This document shows positions 35,235-45,779 of a stretch of 64,000 nucleotides of DNA, in pieces. Made by a program: the position numbers and the translations under genes. The stretch comes from Pseudeuparius sepicola (taxonomy: Eukaryota > Arthropoda > Insecta > Coleoptera > Anthribidae): contig OY987302.1 of the NCBI GenBank assembly GCA_963920635.1, positions 42,597,500 to 42,661,499 on the forward strand. Reading direction: 5' to 3'. The first letter of the stretch is position 1. Every line of letters begins with the position of its first letter. The notes under the pieces are model-generated. The model had not been told where the DNA came from and did not search any database. It worked only from the letters and a program-made list of their open reading frames with translations.

Positions 35235-35332
35235 AGCTCTAGGCGTTGACTAACTTATTAATAAAGACTGCTCACGGCTGTCATGTTTGACAGTTCTCTG
35301 GCTCGTCATGCGCTTCCCGGAGACAAAATTGA
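35235..35332. mobile_element. Foldback MITE fragment, copy 2
   Basis: TAGGCGTTGACTAACTTATT, AGACTGCTCACGGCTGTCATG and TCATGCGCTTCCCGGAGA match the left half of the element at 707-955. The right arm is not found; the sequence runs straight into the minisatellite at 35333. Confidence 0.7.
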
Positions 35333-35572
35333 CGAAAAAAAAATTTGGGGAAAAAAATTTTGACGAAAAAAAAATTTGGGAAAAAAAATTTTGCAAAAAA
35401 AAATTTGACAAAAAAAAATTTTGCAAAAAAAAAATTTTGGTGAAAAAAAATTTTGGTAAAAAAAAATTTTGGCAAAAAAAATTTTGGCAAAAAAAAATTT
35501 TGGCAAAAAAAAATTGTGGCAAAAAAAAATTGACAAAAAAAAATTTTGGCAAAAAACTTCTACAAAAAATCA
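35333..35572. repeat. A/T minisatellite, about 14 units of A7-10 TTTT GG(C)
   Basis: Each 13-17 bp unit is a run of 7-10 A, then 2-4 T, then a short G-rich spacer (GGC, GAC, GGTG, GC). Four overlapping open frames of K/F-rich nonsense arise from it on both strands and are not genes. The array replaces the centre of the MITE fragment at 35235, so it probably grew from that element's interior. Phased A-tracts should make this DNA curved. Confidence 0.92.
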
Positions 35573-35649
35573 CAAAAAATTTTCACCTGTCTGAATGACA
35601 GTCGGTCCTCCGCCTATTAAGATATAGCTTTTACTTCCTTTATATAAGT

Positions 35650-36110
35650 TTTCGTTTCCAAGATATCAAGCTGTTTATAAATGGGACAGCTGGTATATTT
35701 ACATTTTTTTCTTTCTTTTGCTCATGTAATCCTTGGGAATTTTTTTACGAAAGGTTTCCAAATATCTAGCTGTTTAAAAATGGGACAGCTGGTATATACT
35801 TACTTGCATCTTGGAGCACTCGAACTGATACGTGGAATCACGCACCCTTCTTATAGGCCATTATTTGTCGACTAAGGTTTTTTTTTGTCTGGTCAGCAGA
35901 GCCGCGTTTGCCTACCAAGGTTTTTTCCTAACCTTATATATTTTTTGAATCCACCGGTATAAAATATCGTCATTATTTCCTTCTGTGGGGAACTAAAAAA
36001 TATTTACTTTCAAATAAGGTTGAGGAAACCGGTATTTAAAAAAGTAATAACCCCTAAAATTTTTCCAAACGAGATGAACTGAAACAGCTAGGGTGTATAA
36101 AATGGGACAG
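35650..36110. repeat. Repeated AAATGGGACAGCTGGTATAT motif
   Basis: CCAAGATATCAAGCTGTTTATAAATGGGACAGC (about 35657-35691) recurs at 35758-35791 (CCAAATATCTAGCTGTTTAAAAATGG...), and TAAAATGGGACAGC recurs near 36097-36111. The surrounding 35600-36600 is T-rich with no supported gene. Confidence 0.6.
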
Positions 36111-36654
36111 CCGCGCAATTACCTTTTTCGGTCTTGTGTATATTTTACTGGAATAAATAATTATTTCCAATTTTTTTTTGGTACAACCTCTACATCGTAT
36201 TTTTTTTACTGAAATTTTTTCATCATTTTTTTCCAAGTGAAACTGACGTTATTTTTACCTTTACATATATTTTTACCGGTATACAAAACTTATTCGAAAA
36301 TTCTACCTACATTTTCACGTCTTGGATTTTTTTTTTACAGATTTTGTTCAAACAAAATTTCCTATCTTATCTGGGGCCTTCCGACTAACTATTATAATAA
36401 CTGTTTTTATCAGTCACTCGAAAAAATTCTATCTGCACTTGTATATAAAACATTCGTCTGAGTCTTGTCTTGTACATTTCACCGTCAAAAAATGAAAATT
36501 TCCCAAAATGTTATCGGGATTATAGGATCAGGACCTTTTTAAAATTACATTTTTTGAATAAAAAATTTTCAAAATTTTTCGAATTTTCATAGGTATCAAA
36601 AGTGCGGAACTGCGCATGCGCGAAACGCGTGCAAGGGGGAAGGGTGGATTTTGT

Positions 36655-36722
36655 TCGGGCAACTACATGCCAGTCGGACGGAGGCCTTCGGCCTCCGTTC
36701 CTCCTGGCACGTAGTTGCCCAC
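36655..36722. repeat. GC-rich hairpin, 30-bp arms
   Basis: GGGCAACTACATGCCAGTCG...GGAGGCC pairs with GGCCTCCG...CTGGCACGTAGTTGCCC around a 3-base loop. The stem is strikingly GC-rich in AT-rich surroundings and is followed by C/G-rich sequence to 36785. Such hairpins can be viral or element termini, but also selected structured RNAs; the role is unknown. Confidence 0.8.
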
Positions 36723-37404
36723 CCGCCACCCCCCACCCACCCCGGGGTAGACTAAGTCCACCCCCCCCAAGGGGTGGCCCCAAAATCGATTGCGCTCTAT
36801 GAGGATTTTTTCCGATCAGCCGATCAGAAGATATATTTGGAAATCACGATATACCTGCATCAGCAGAAAATCCGAGCCCCTGACGTACTAATTGTTTACG
36901 TTGTACATCGCATCATATACGGTTCCACGTGGTCTCTTATTTACCATAATGTATCACATTTCCTGATACCAAGGAGTCTACCTCGGATTTCCACGTGTCT
37001 AGTTGAAGATTCCGGCCTAAATCGTTTGCGTTACATGCTGATTTTCCCAAATTTTCCGTTTATTATTCTATCTGCAATTTTTTCAGATTTTTTTATTTAG
37101 AAGATAATTGGGTGAAATTTGTAGCCTATTGTTCTATATGCGGTTTCAGCAAAATCGCTGAGTGCTCGACCAAACAAAGCAGGCGTCTGTCGTGAACTAT
37201 TCCACGTGTTTTCTCTTACTATATATTTACTATGCGGTCACGCGTTCGCAGCGAGTAACCCGATGCGACGCAACAGCTGAGTTATAATTTTGTGTACTTG
37301 AACAATTCGGGGTTTATTTGCACAAATAAATTAAAAATTATGGTTCATAAGATCACAAACGCAGACCTTATCGATAACAATTTTATTAGACTTTTTTTTT
37401 CATT

Positions 37405-37470
37405 ATTAGCCATTACTTGACATAACCTACAATTTTCCAAATTTATGTGTATAAGTTAAGAATCACCCTG
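37405..37470 (-). mobile_element. Single end of a mariner-like element (family of 46289)
   Basis: Read on the reverse strand from 37470: CAGGGTGATTCTTAACTTAT, then CATAAATTTGGAAAATTGTAGG and AATGGC. This matches the left end of the element at 46289 (CAGGGTGTTCCTCAACCTAT, CATAAACTTGGGAAATTGTA, AATGGCC). TA follows at 37471-37472. The opposite end was not found. Confidence 0.65.
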
Positions 37471-37601
37471 TATACACATAACAGTGGAATAGAGTGATAT
37501 TATTGCTTAGAGTGAGAGTTTTATTATAATATGATGCTTCAGGTGTTTTCCCTTCAACACAAAGATTCTTATAAAAAAACACAACAAAAGATTTTTAAAC
37601 G

Positions 37602-37607
37602 TTTATT
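37602..37607 (-). terminator. Poly(A) signal of the two-gene cassette
   Basis: AATAAA lies five bases after the stop codon at 37613 on the reverse strand, closing a very compact transcription unit. Confidence 0.6.
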
Positions 37608-37612
37608 AAAAA

Positions 37613-37735
37613 TTAATTGTGTAAGTCAATATGTTTTATCTTCATTTTAATTTCATATAACATAAGTTCATATTTCAATGCTTCTAAATTCTTCAAATAT
37701 TGTTGCAGTTTTCTTCTGTACTCCAGCTTCGTCAT
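37613..37735 (-). CDS. Small second ORF of the cassette (40 aa)
   Basis: It starts at an ATG that overlaps the upstream gene's stop as ATGA (37735-37732). It encodes a short, lysine- and leucine-rich, probably helical peptide (MTKLEYRRKLQQYLKNLEAL and on to HIDLHN). The stop is followed at once by AATAAA. The overlap suggests translation by termination-reinitiation, as in compact viral or selfish genes. Amphipathic heptad spacing (L, L, L, L, M) suggests a coiled coil. There is no recognised homologue. Because it is short, it could also be a chance frame. Confidence 0.4.
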   Translation of the reverse strand: MTKLEYRRKLQQYLKNLEALKYELMLYEIKMKIKHIDLHN

Positions 37736-38040
37736 GGTTCTACAATAAATTCGATATTTGTAGATCGGCCGACGGGTCCAAGACTCTTCATGTAATACCT
37801 CCTTCCGTTACCGATATCCCTATTAATTTCTTCGATCCGTTGGGGCGTAAACTCGGCCGTGTATCGTTGCGGCAGCACCGTCTTAAATTCTTCGAACTCT
37901 ACGTAGACCTTCTCTCCGTATTGCGTGTTCACTTTGTCCACGCTCGTGATTTGAAAATTTTCATCCACGTCCATATTTTGAACGCTTTCGAATTTCTTGA
38001 CGATCAAATTCTTGTTCAGGTGATTCAGGAACGACTGCAT
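37732..38040 (-). CDS. Unknown 102-aa protein, virus- or transposon-like cassette
   Basis: The start at 38040 has A at -3 and an in-frame TGA upstream, so it is the true start of the frame. The sequence is complex and balanced, unlike the random frames around it: an N-terminal MQSFLNHLNKNLIVKKFESV, then TQYGEKVYVEFEEFKTVLPQ, TAEFTPQRIEEINRD and a C-terminal YYMKSLGPVGRSTNIEFI. Alternating strands with a YG turn suggest a small beta-barrel fold such as an OB fold; this is inference. TATATAT (38117-38111) and a CAGT start-like motif (38097-38094) lie upstream, and a second ORF overlaps the stop. I do not know the family. It appears intact. Confidence 0.6.
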   Translation of the reverse strand: MQSFLNHLNKNLIVKKFESVQNMDVDENFQITSVDKVNTQYGEKVYVEFEEFKTVLPQRYTAEFTPQRIEEINRDIGNGRRYYMKSLGPVGRSTNIEFIVEP

Positions 38041-38078
38041 TTTGAACTCGGCAAATCAGACTGTGGGAAATTGTAAGT

Positions 38079-38117
38079 GTATATAACGGGAAAACTGCTC
38101 TTGCGCACGAATATATA
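38079..38117 (-). promoter_or_regulatory. TATA and CAGT promoter motifs of the cassette
   Basis: On the reverse strand TATATAT (38117-38111) is followed 20 bases later by CAGTTTT, an arthropod initiator-like motif, and then a second TATATA (38084-38079). The spacing is a little short of the usual 25-30 bases, so either TATA may be used. Confidence 0.4.
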
Positions 38118-38132
38118 GACCTCACCCCACCA

Positions 38133-38365
38133 AGCCGTTGGAGTGGGGGTTGCCCCGTCGTTGGAGTGGGGGGGGGGGTCAACTGGGGGTCACACGTGGC
38201 CCAAAGGTCAAAGGTTAACCTATCAGGATCTAGGGGTCAACTGGGGTCATCCGGTGACGTCACGTGACCTCGGGCATGACGTAGCCACTTTGCTCCCGTG
38301 ACCTCGGGCCGTAGGGGACTCTCAGAATCAAGGGGTCAACTGAGGTCAAAGTGGTCCCGTACTCT
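38133..38365. promoter_or_regulatory. GC-rich tract with repeated GGTCA half-sites
   Basis: GGGGTCAACTG occurs three times (38175, 38233, 38331), along with other GGTCA and TGACC words, and AGGTCAAAGGTTA at about 38206-38218, which fits a nuclear-receptor direct repeat with one spacer base. CGTTGGAGTGGGGG is duplicated at 38135 and 38159 before an 11-base G-run. ACGTCACGTGAC contains CRE- and E-box-like cores. Whether this drives the cassette on the reverse strand or is a satellite-like tract is unresolved. Confidence 0.4.
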
Positions 38366-38461
38366 CTTTGTATTACTACTATTATTTGATGGGGGACACG
38401 TTCAAAATTTGTTCTAAATATGTTACTTATTTTATTTGCTAAATAGTTATATAGGTACGTG

Positions 38462-38745
38462 CTGTTCATAATGTTTGTACCTACCCCACGAGAAAAATTT
38501 TTATTATTAGATTTTTTGAAAATCTGATTTCGGGCTATGTTGATGCATGTTGTGGGTACACTATTAGACCAACAGATGGTCGTGACGTCACACCAATAGC
38601 TGTCAGATTTGACATTTAAAATTAAAAGGTGGGAAAAATTCGATTTGCCTTGGAAAAAGCTTAATAACTTTTTCGGATATTTCCCATATTTCCAAAAATA
38701 TGTTCCTATTGTGTTATTGTGCCTTTATGCCAATTTTGGACGCCA
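38462..38745. repeat. Dispersed repeat, copy 2 (first copy at 27.35 kb)
   Basis: It is aligned and described at 27350-27625. Directly after it, ACATTGTGTCCCAAAAAGTA (about 38766) resembles the ends of the element at 40980. Confidence 0.75.
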
Positions 38746-39199
38746 AATTTGAATGACTCTGTACACATTGTGTCCCAAAAAGTATGCAACGTATGGATTA
38801 TAGGTACTTCAAGTGCAGTTTGATTGTTATTAAGAAAGTCAGAAGAATCAACTCTAAATAATGATCTTCCGGTTGTCTTCAGTGAATAAATTTTATTATT
38901 TATTTCGTCGGCTTCATCTACTTCGACCAAAGCGCATACACACGCTTGCTGTCTGCTAGTCGTAACTAGTAACTCAATAAATTTAAAACTGACTGCTTTA
39001 TAATCCAATTCCGAAAATCGGAGATACTGCTGTTATTTGGCCCGATAAATTTCCTTTATTAGTAATAAATTTTGCCCGGTCATACATTAGACAAATTACG
39101 GGGGAACACGGTGGAGACCATTACTCTGACCCAGTATGCTTAATTAAAATTTGTTATGCAGCTCCAAAGGTGTTCCTAAAAATAGATGTCGACTAGATA

Positions 39200-40648
39200 T
39201 GAGGCGCCATTTCGGACTAAATTGATATTTTTGAATATATAAATTTCTCGCGCTAATATATTTTTTTAATATGATATTTACAGAAATTTGCGTGAATAAT
39301 CTTTTTTTAGTAAAATTTATATATTACGCATCGCCCAAAAGTATATATTACAGTAAACGCAAAAAAATATATCAAAACACGATATATTTATTTGGTGCGC
39401 CAATATATAATAATTTAGGGTACCACTGGTCGTCACCAGAGGTCACGCCGCTCATCCCTAAAGTGCACCGGTAACGCTGCAGCAGAAAGCGCAGAAGCCT
39501 GAAGTCGAAGTAATCATGATTACCGACGTACTGGATGTTCTTTTTCTGTGTCAGGTTTGGGATTTGATGTTTTGTGGTGTATAACCCCACAATCATCTTA
39601 CATATTGGTTTCCCGCCAGCATGATCGTTTTCGTTTCGCCTTCGTTTTGTTGTAGGAAGTGGCTATTTATACGTCAGACGTATATAAAAGTCAGTATACG
39701 TCTTGCACTCTCATTGGTGGTTTGAGTCACGTGACTTCTTTGGACTTACATTTAACTCCGTACACGTCCGAAGCCGAAGTAAACATTTGATATGTCTACG
39801 TCGGAAGCCGTCGGAAGTGCATTTTTCTCAAGCATCTTTGCAATAAGGAGCGTATTCCCTCCTTTTTGGGGGATAAGCGCTGCCGTATGAAAAAAGAAGG
39901 GGACATTCGCATCATATTGTGGCAGTCGGCAGCGATGCGCGCTGCCGTATGAAAAAAGAAGTGGTAATCTTTTCCAATGGTGTAACGTCGGGCGAAAATT
40001 GGGGATAGGAACCTATCTAGCCAAAATTTCAAGAAAATCGGGGGTGGGTTTTACACAAGGACCCTTTTTATTTTAAAGAGTCCCTGGTTTTACACCATTC
40101 TGCGCTTTCTGCTGTAGCGTTACCGGTGCACTTTAGGGATGCGCGGCGCGACCTCTGGTGACGACCGGTGGTACCCTAAATTATATATTGGCGCACCAAA
40201 TTAATATATCGTGTTTCGATATTTTTTTTTCGTTTACTGTAATATATACTTTTGGGCGATGCGTAATGACTAAAAATAAATTTGACTAAAAAAAGATTAT
40301 TCACGCAAATTTCTATAAATATCATATAAAAAAATATTTCAACTTCGGGCTTCCGCACTTTCTGCTGCAGCGTCGCCGGTGCACTTTAGGAATGCGCGGC
40401 GCGACCTCTGGTGACGACCATTGGTACCCTAAATTATTATATATTGGCGCACCAAATTAATACATATATCGTGTTTTGATATATTGTTTTGTGGTTACTG
40501 TAATATATACTTTTGGGCGATGCGTAATATATAAATTTGACAAAAAAAAGATTATTCACGCATTCTATAAATATCATATTAAAACAAAATATTAGCCCGA
40601 GAAATTTATATATTCAAAAATAATAGTTTAGTCCGAAATGGCGCCTCA
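39200..40648. mobile_element. Foldback element with a duplicated right arm
   Basis: The ends TGAGGCGCCATTTCGGACTA and its inverse are flanked by TA (39198-39199 and 40649-40650). The left arm (39200-39500) contains AATCTTTTTTTAGT, CGCATCGCCCAAAAGTATAT, GTGCGCCAATATATAA and GGTCGTCACCAGAGGTC. The same arm is present twice on the right, at about 40100-40345 and 40346-40648, both inverted relative to the left. The centre (39500-40100) has a direct repeat GCGCTGCCGTATGAAAAAAG (39878 and 39941). It has no transposase. Confidence 0.82.
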
Positions 40649-40979
40649 TAGTATGTGCACGAGGAATATTTTTTTATCGTTGCGTACAGGAAAACTGCAA
40701 ATTGAGTGCACTGGTAAAAATGAATCCATACGTGCTAGCAAAATTTGATTTTATTTTCGAATCAAGTCAAATTGATCTCGATATTTTGAGGAGAAAAGTC
40801 TAAATTTTGAGTCCTGCACATTTTTTAAATTGAAATACTTGCACCCATTTTAATATTATTTCCACATCACCAAACAAAAGTACCTATGTGTTTGTTTCGG
40901 CAAAAAAAAACATCCAATAAAATTTTTGTTCTCTAAATCAGTCTAAAATGATCTTAAACATCGAAAACCAAAAAAATTT

Positions 40980-42312
40980 CAGTGTCCTCCAAAAAGTTCG
41001 CAACATAGGGGGAAACATTTTAATTAATGATTTATTTAAAAACTCAACTTTTTTGATTACCTTTTGCTTTAACGAAGATGTAAAATGACTCGCTAAAACG
41101 TAGTCACGTGACTTTAGCAATCTGTCAAAAATTACATTTAAAAAATAAAATAGTTAGCAATGAGTTCATTTGTTAAAATTTCAAAAAATATAACTTGAAA
41201 AAGTTGTTTCTGTTTCCATTTTATATAAGTAAACAGAATTTGTTTGTGGAGCTTAGACTAAGTCATACCCTTAGTAACATAGGTACTATTAATTGTGTCT
41301 ACTCCACTTACCCCACTTCAAGGTATGGACAATTTTCTTGCTCTATTATTTTTTTTCTTTTTTGGCATTTTTTAAATGATTTTGAACTTTCTGAAAACTT
41401 TAAAAAATACTTTATCTTTATCTATTCATTTTTTATTGCTAAATATCGATATGAATACGTATTTTTCAAAAGAAAATGATACTAACGCTTTAAAATTGAG
41501 TTATGTTTGTTGCAAAGTTGATTTATCGTCGAGCATTTGGGATATAAATTTATTGACATTAGGTTTTCCATTTTATAATTCATGTCAAAGTAATAATAAA
41601 TTCAAATATCATGAATGTTAAATTGTCACATAAAAAGTCTTGAATTTTGGTTTGATGCGTGAAACAGTTTGATATTTTAACTTAGTAGGTATTATTTTGG
41701 CATAAATTTAGTACTGGAAAATTGTATGTAAATAAATTGATATCACAATACTCTAAACTCGGAGTAACTGAATGCTTGTCCGGGGGAGGGGGCCAATTAC
41801 CATTTGCGGCTATAGGGCCGATAGAAATGGGATAACATTCGCTCTACTTCGGAGAACTCTAGAAAACCGTAGTAATCCTAATGATTGTAGAACAATGAGT
41901 AAATCACACAGATAGGAGCAATCCACAATTTGCCAAGCGCTCTTGGCCATCACCGCTGTTTTCTATGTGCGCGCAGTCTGCCTCGTACCTCGATTCGAAC
42001 CAAGGTCGATCGAAGGCAGACAAACATGCGGTCTAAATAGTTAGCAACGCTCCGAACACCACCACCACGGAATAGAGTAATAAAGCTAGTGATATAAAAT
42101 AGTTTTTATGCATACAAGTTTTTAAAACTTTCAGAAAGTTCAAAATTATTATTAAAAATTTTGAAGAAACAAAATCTTTTAGGAGGACGTTCAATTGCCG
42201 TGCACTTATGTAAAAAAAAATGAAAGCAAAAGGTGAGCTGAGAGTAGAATTTCAAAATAATTATTTAATAAAAAAAATTATCCCTATGTTGCGAACTTTT
42301 TGGAAGACACTG
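40980..42312. mobile_element. MITE-like element, CAGTGTCYTCCAAAAAGTTC ends
   Basis: The left end CAGTGTCCTCCAAAAAGTTC (then GCAACATAGGG) equals the reverse complement of the right end with one change. The arms carry ACTTTCTGAAAACTTTAAAA (about 41387) and its inverse (about 42125). TA follows the right end, but the left flank is TT, so the target duplication is not confirmed. The interior holds a tRNA-like segment. The reading frames at 41195-41621 are F/I/L-rich and not called. Confidence 0.75.
41984..42055 (-). ncRNA. tRNA-derived relic or SINE head
   Basis: On the reverse strand GGTTCGAATCG (42001-41991) is a good RNA polymerase III B box. About 30-45 bases before it, GCTAACTATTTAGAC (42045-42031) resembles an A box. 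A 5-bp T-stem can be drawn with an 8-base loop (CCTTG/CGAGG), but no clean acceptor stem was found. It is more likely a SINE head or tRNA pseudogene than a working tRNA. Confidence 0.3.
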
Positions 42313-42879
42313 TATATACACGATAACTTTCGAGCGGATTAAGATATTATGTTCAAAATTGATATGCACTATTTTGCCTACAATAAGACCGTTCGGATTG
42401 CTCTTAGGCAAAATCTCTCTATGAGAACGGGTGGAAATGAGTATATGAATATAATATTTTTTTAGTTTTTCGCGAGACAATAGCTTTTAGATACTTACAT
42501 AATTTTGTTACTAGAGAGCATTTTTTCAAAGGGGTTAATTTGAAACTAGGGAAACTTCTCGCTATTCGATTCAGTTTTTTGGAAGTCTGTTTATATACTG
42601 CGGGACACATACTATATTTGCAAATTGCAGATAAACATAAAGATGGGCCCTGAATTTTAGCAGGTCTGCAGATGTTTTTTTTAATTATATCTGGCACAAG
42701 CAAAATAAGAATTCTAAATTTAGGCGTAGAATTTCAAATATTTAATCGGTGGCGGGGTTAAAAAATAATATTTATATTATGCTACGCTTGTGACTCGAAA
42801 TATCGAACGAAATACTAGTCGTCTAAATGTGGGCGGAATATAGCAAAATTAAATTTTAATTTTAAAAGAATAAGCAGTA

Positions 42880-43160
42880 GGAAAGGCAAAGATGGGCGTC
42901 AAGCAAGCAGCCTGTAGCTGAAACTCTTTCTACATGCTACAATAGTTGTGCCGAACGCCCCCTAACGCCTAGCACCCGAACCGTGCGAATTCCCGCTAGT
43001 GCTCGAAAGCTTCGGAATTCGATCGGTCGACAGCTGCTCTGCAGCTCGCGTTCGGTTCGTGCATTCTGATTTAGTTGGGCCATTGGCCGCCGAACACGAA
43101 CCTTCATTCTGCAGAGGTCTTCAGCTTCTGCTTGTAACTTGGCCCGTTGACTGAATATCC
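42880..43160. promoter_or_regulatory. CpG-richer island, function unknown
   Basis: The segment is CpG-rich with several short palindromes (CTGCTCTGCAGCTCGCG, GAAAGCTTCGGAATTCGAT) and a CCATTGG (inverted CCAAT) box near 43079. No exon could be attached to it. It may be a promoter or enhancer. Confidence 0.35.
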
Positions 43161-45040
43161 TCCAATAACCAACGAATCTTTCCTTTTAATTTATATCACT
43201 CTATTTGGGTTTCATATGCCAGGTTAAAATCTTTGTCGTTAAGCTGGGTTTCTTTTGCATTATAACTTTCAGTTTATTTACATGGAAGACATAATAGTTT
43301 TTGTTTAAATATGTTTCTGTGCCCCTTCCCTCATTTTGTTTCAAAGCAAGACAAAGACAAGTAAATCAAGATATTATTATGCTTTTCAGAGGCAACGGCC
43401 TTGATGTGAAGAACGAGGTATTATAATTGAAAAATATTTCTAAATTTATTGTCTTTCATTTTTATTTTAGGTAGGTACATTTTTAATAGAAAAAGAATAA
43501 AAATTGATGTAGGCGTTAAATTTTCCTCATTTTGAACACATTTTGACGTAAAAATTACAGGAAGGACACGTGTCTAAAAACAGTAAAACACAGGGGAAAG
43601 AGGCAAATAAAAGCACAGTTATAGGCTAGTTATAGTTTATCTACACCTACTCAGTTTTTGTTGAATTGGACAGCAATGAAAGTAAACTTGTGATTTAACA
43701 AAAAAAAACCATTTTTGAGGTTCCAATGTATGTTTAAATCGCCATATTTTGACGTCAAGTAGATACCTATGGTCAATGAGTTGGCCTTCTTTTTTTCGAC
43801 GCCGCAATTATGAATAAAATATCAGTTATCGACATATTTAATAAATAGTTAAAAACGCTATAAATATAATTATTTTTGGGCCCTTTATTTCTACAGAAAA
43901 TTGAAGAATCGGTTTTTACTTGAGAACGAGGATTTAAGGAATTAGTCTAATAATCAACTAACAATTAGAAGTATATATTGATATATTCTTAATACATATT
44001 ATACTAACATTAGTAGGTACCACAAAATTTCTTCAGTAAATTCAAGGCACTACTATTATTATATATTATTATACAATGCTCATTTTATTTTATTAGACCA
44101 CACTATATGCAGGAGTGACCATCTTCATATTCTTTATTACATTGAAAATATTCGTGGGATATTCGTGTATACGTGGACCATGAACTCGAGTGACTATTTA
44201 TAATGATATCTAAATATTTTGAATACGTATGCGTTCCATGAGACACATCAGGGATCTTAAACCTCTAAAATTAGGTTTCTCTTCGACCAATACGAGTTGA
44301 CTATTATTATACTCGTATATTTGTAAACTTCGAGCTAAGTGATTCATTTAATCCCAAAATGTGCTATTAAACTAAAGCAGAATTTAAATAATCAAAATGA
44401 ATTTGTTTGTTTTAAACAAATTACTGGAATTTATTTCTTTAAGAGAATAATGGCTTAATTTATTTTAGAATATTTTCTCAGTAGCAGTTAGTGTAATAAA
44501 TACTTTGGGATGTTTGTTATGAAATAAATTATAAAACTTCCTCCCAGGAATATTTCGCAGAGTTAGAATGCTACAGTTTGATAATATTTTGAGAAATAAT
44601 ACCTGGCCTATTCAGACCGTTTTCCAGTTTTATGTGATAGTATAAAGGATATCTTTTGCTTGCCTTCATGAGGGTTCTATGACGTTAAGATATCAGAACA
44701 TGACGATGATCTATAAAACTTGGTGAAGTTAGGTATTTCCTGAAAGAGAAGTTAAAACTATTCTTCAAAGAACGAGGAATACCTAATCCGTATTTAATAA
44801 ATACTAAATGCAACCATTGAGTAAAAATGATGCAACGCAGATACACTTTCTTCAAATTAAGAGGCACAAAATAGCCGTCGCTAGCCAGGGCAACAACTGC
44901 TTTTATGAAATCATACCTACCTATAGGAAGTGGGGAGGTCATGAAAAATTTTGTTTATGATTTCCTTTTACCAAGAAATTATTGCTCAAATAAGAAGTGA
45001 TGAAGCTAACGAAAGAAATATGATGTTGCATCTTTCCTGA
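43161..45040. other. AT-rich DNA, no gene seen
   Basis: Many short stop-limited frames are present, with no element ends or conserved motifs that I could support. The longest frame (44685-44942, reverse) has no recognisable domain. Confidence 0.5.
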
Positions 45041-45049
45041 ATTTTGTAG

Positions 45050-45240
45050 TGCACCACGAAGAATTGGCGTGCCATTCCTGACCGCCTCGGTGTTCTATCG
45101 GCAACTAATATCGGAATCTCAGACTCAGACTATTGGCGTTTGGCGGCTGTTCCCTGTTCCGCAATGCAGCATCGCGCGCCCCGTCGCGTCAAGCCGGCTA
45201 TTGCCACGGGCCCGCCGACAAGGGGTGTGCCTGTACAGGG
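45050..45240. repeat. GC-rich dispersed repeat, copy 1
   Basis: TTCCGCAATGCAGCATCGCG, CGTCGCGTCAAGCCGGCTATTG and CGGGCCCGCCGACAAGGGG recur at 45780-46040 and 52600-52850. A CAGGGTGTCCGAAATTGG MITE end begins at 45235, apparently truncating this copy. A further CAGGGTGTTTCTCG end lies at 45381. Confidence 0.75.
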
Positions 45241-45779
45241 TGTCCGAAATTGGACACTTTTGGCTGGTTTCTCCTATTACCTGAAGAGACAACAAGTAAC
45301 TAAAGTTTACAGTGCTCGATTTTCGAGAAAAATAGAATACCGCAAGAGGCATCCTGATATCTCGATTCGTTTGGGAGGTACAGGGTGTTTCTCGTTTTGG
45401 TGGTTGGTTTTTCTAATTTTTGGCCATCGTTTAAGCTCTTGAATATTACTCAAATAAATTTACAAATTTTACAATGAAGTGCGTATCGGTTTCGAAGTCT
45501 GTCTCTGTTGTCATTGAAGACTTCTAATTCATAAGCTCTAAGACAATGTTTATTCTAGTTTCTAAATCTTTGGAAATGCTGACTTTTTAATCAATGTATG
45601 TTTACATAACAGAGGCTTTGCTTAGTTTAGTTGCAAAGTTATTTTTTCTTGCAAGGTTTATTTCCTACTAACTGATATCACCTACTGCCGTTGAATGCGC
45701 CCAGTTCTCTCCGACAATGAGCGCCTTATTTTATCTTCATAAAAAACTGTTCTTAAGATGATTGTGTCAGAGAAAATAT

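Noticed and set aside
35250..35598. Four overlapping open frames rich in K or F on both strands
   Set aside because: They are direct translations of the A/T minisatellite and have no sequence complexity.
41195..41621. Two F/I/L-rich forward frames that look like membrane proteins
   Set aside because: They lie in the T-rich arm of an inverted-repeat element; hydrophobicity follows from the base composition.
41984..42055. Functional tRNA gene
   Set aside because: A and B box-like words are present, but no acceptor stem or clean cloverleaf can be drawn.
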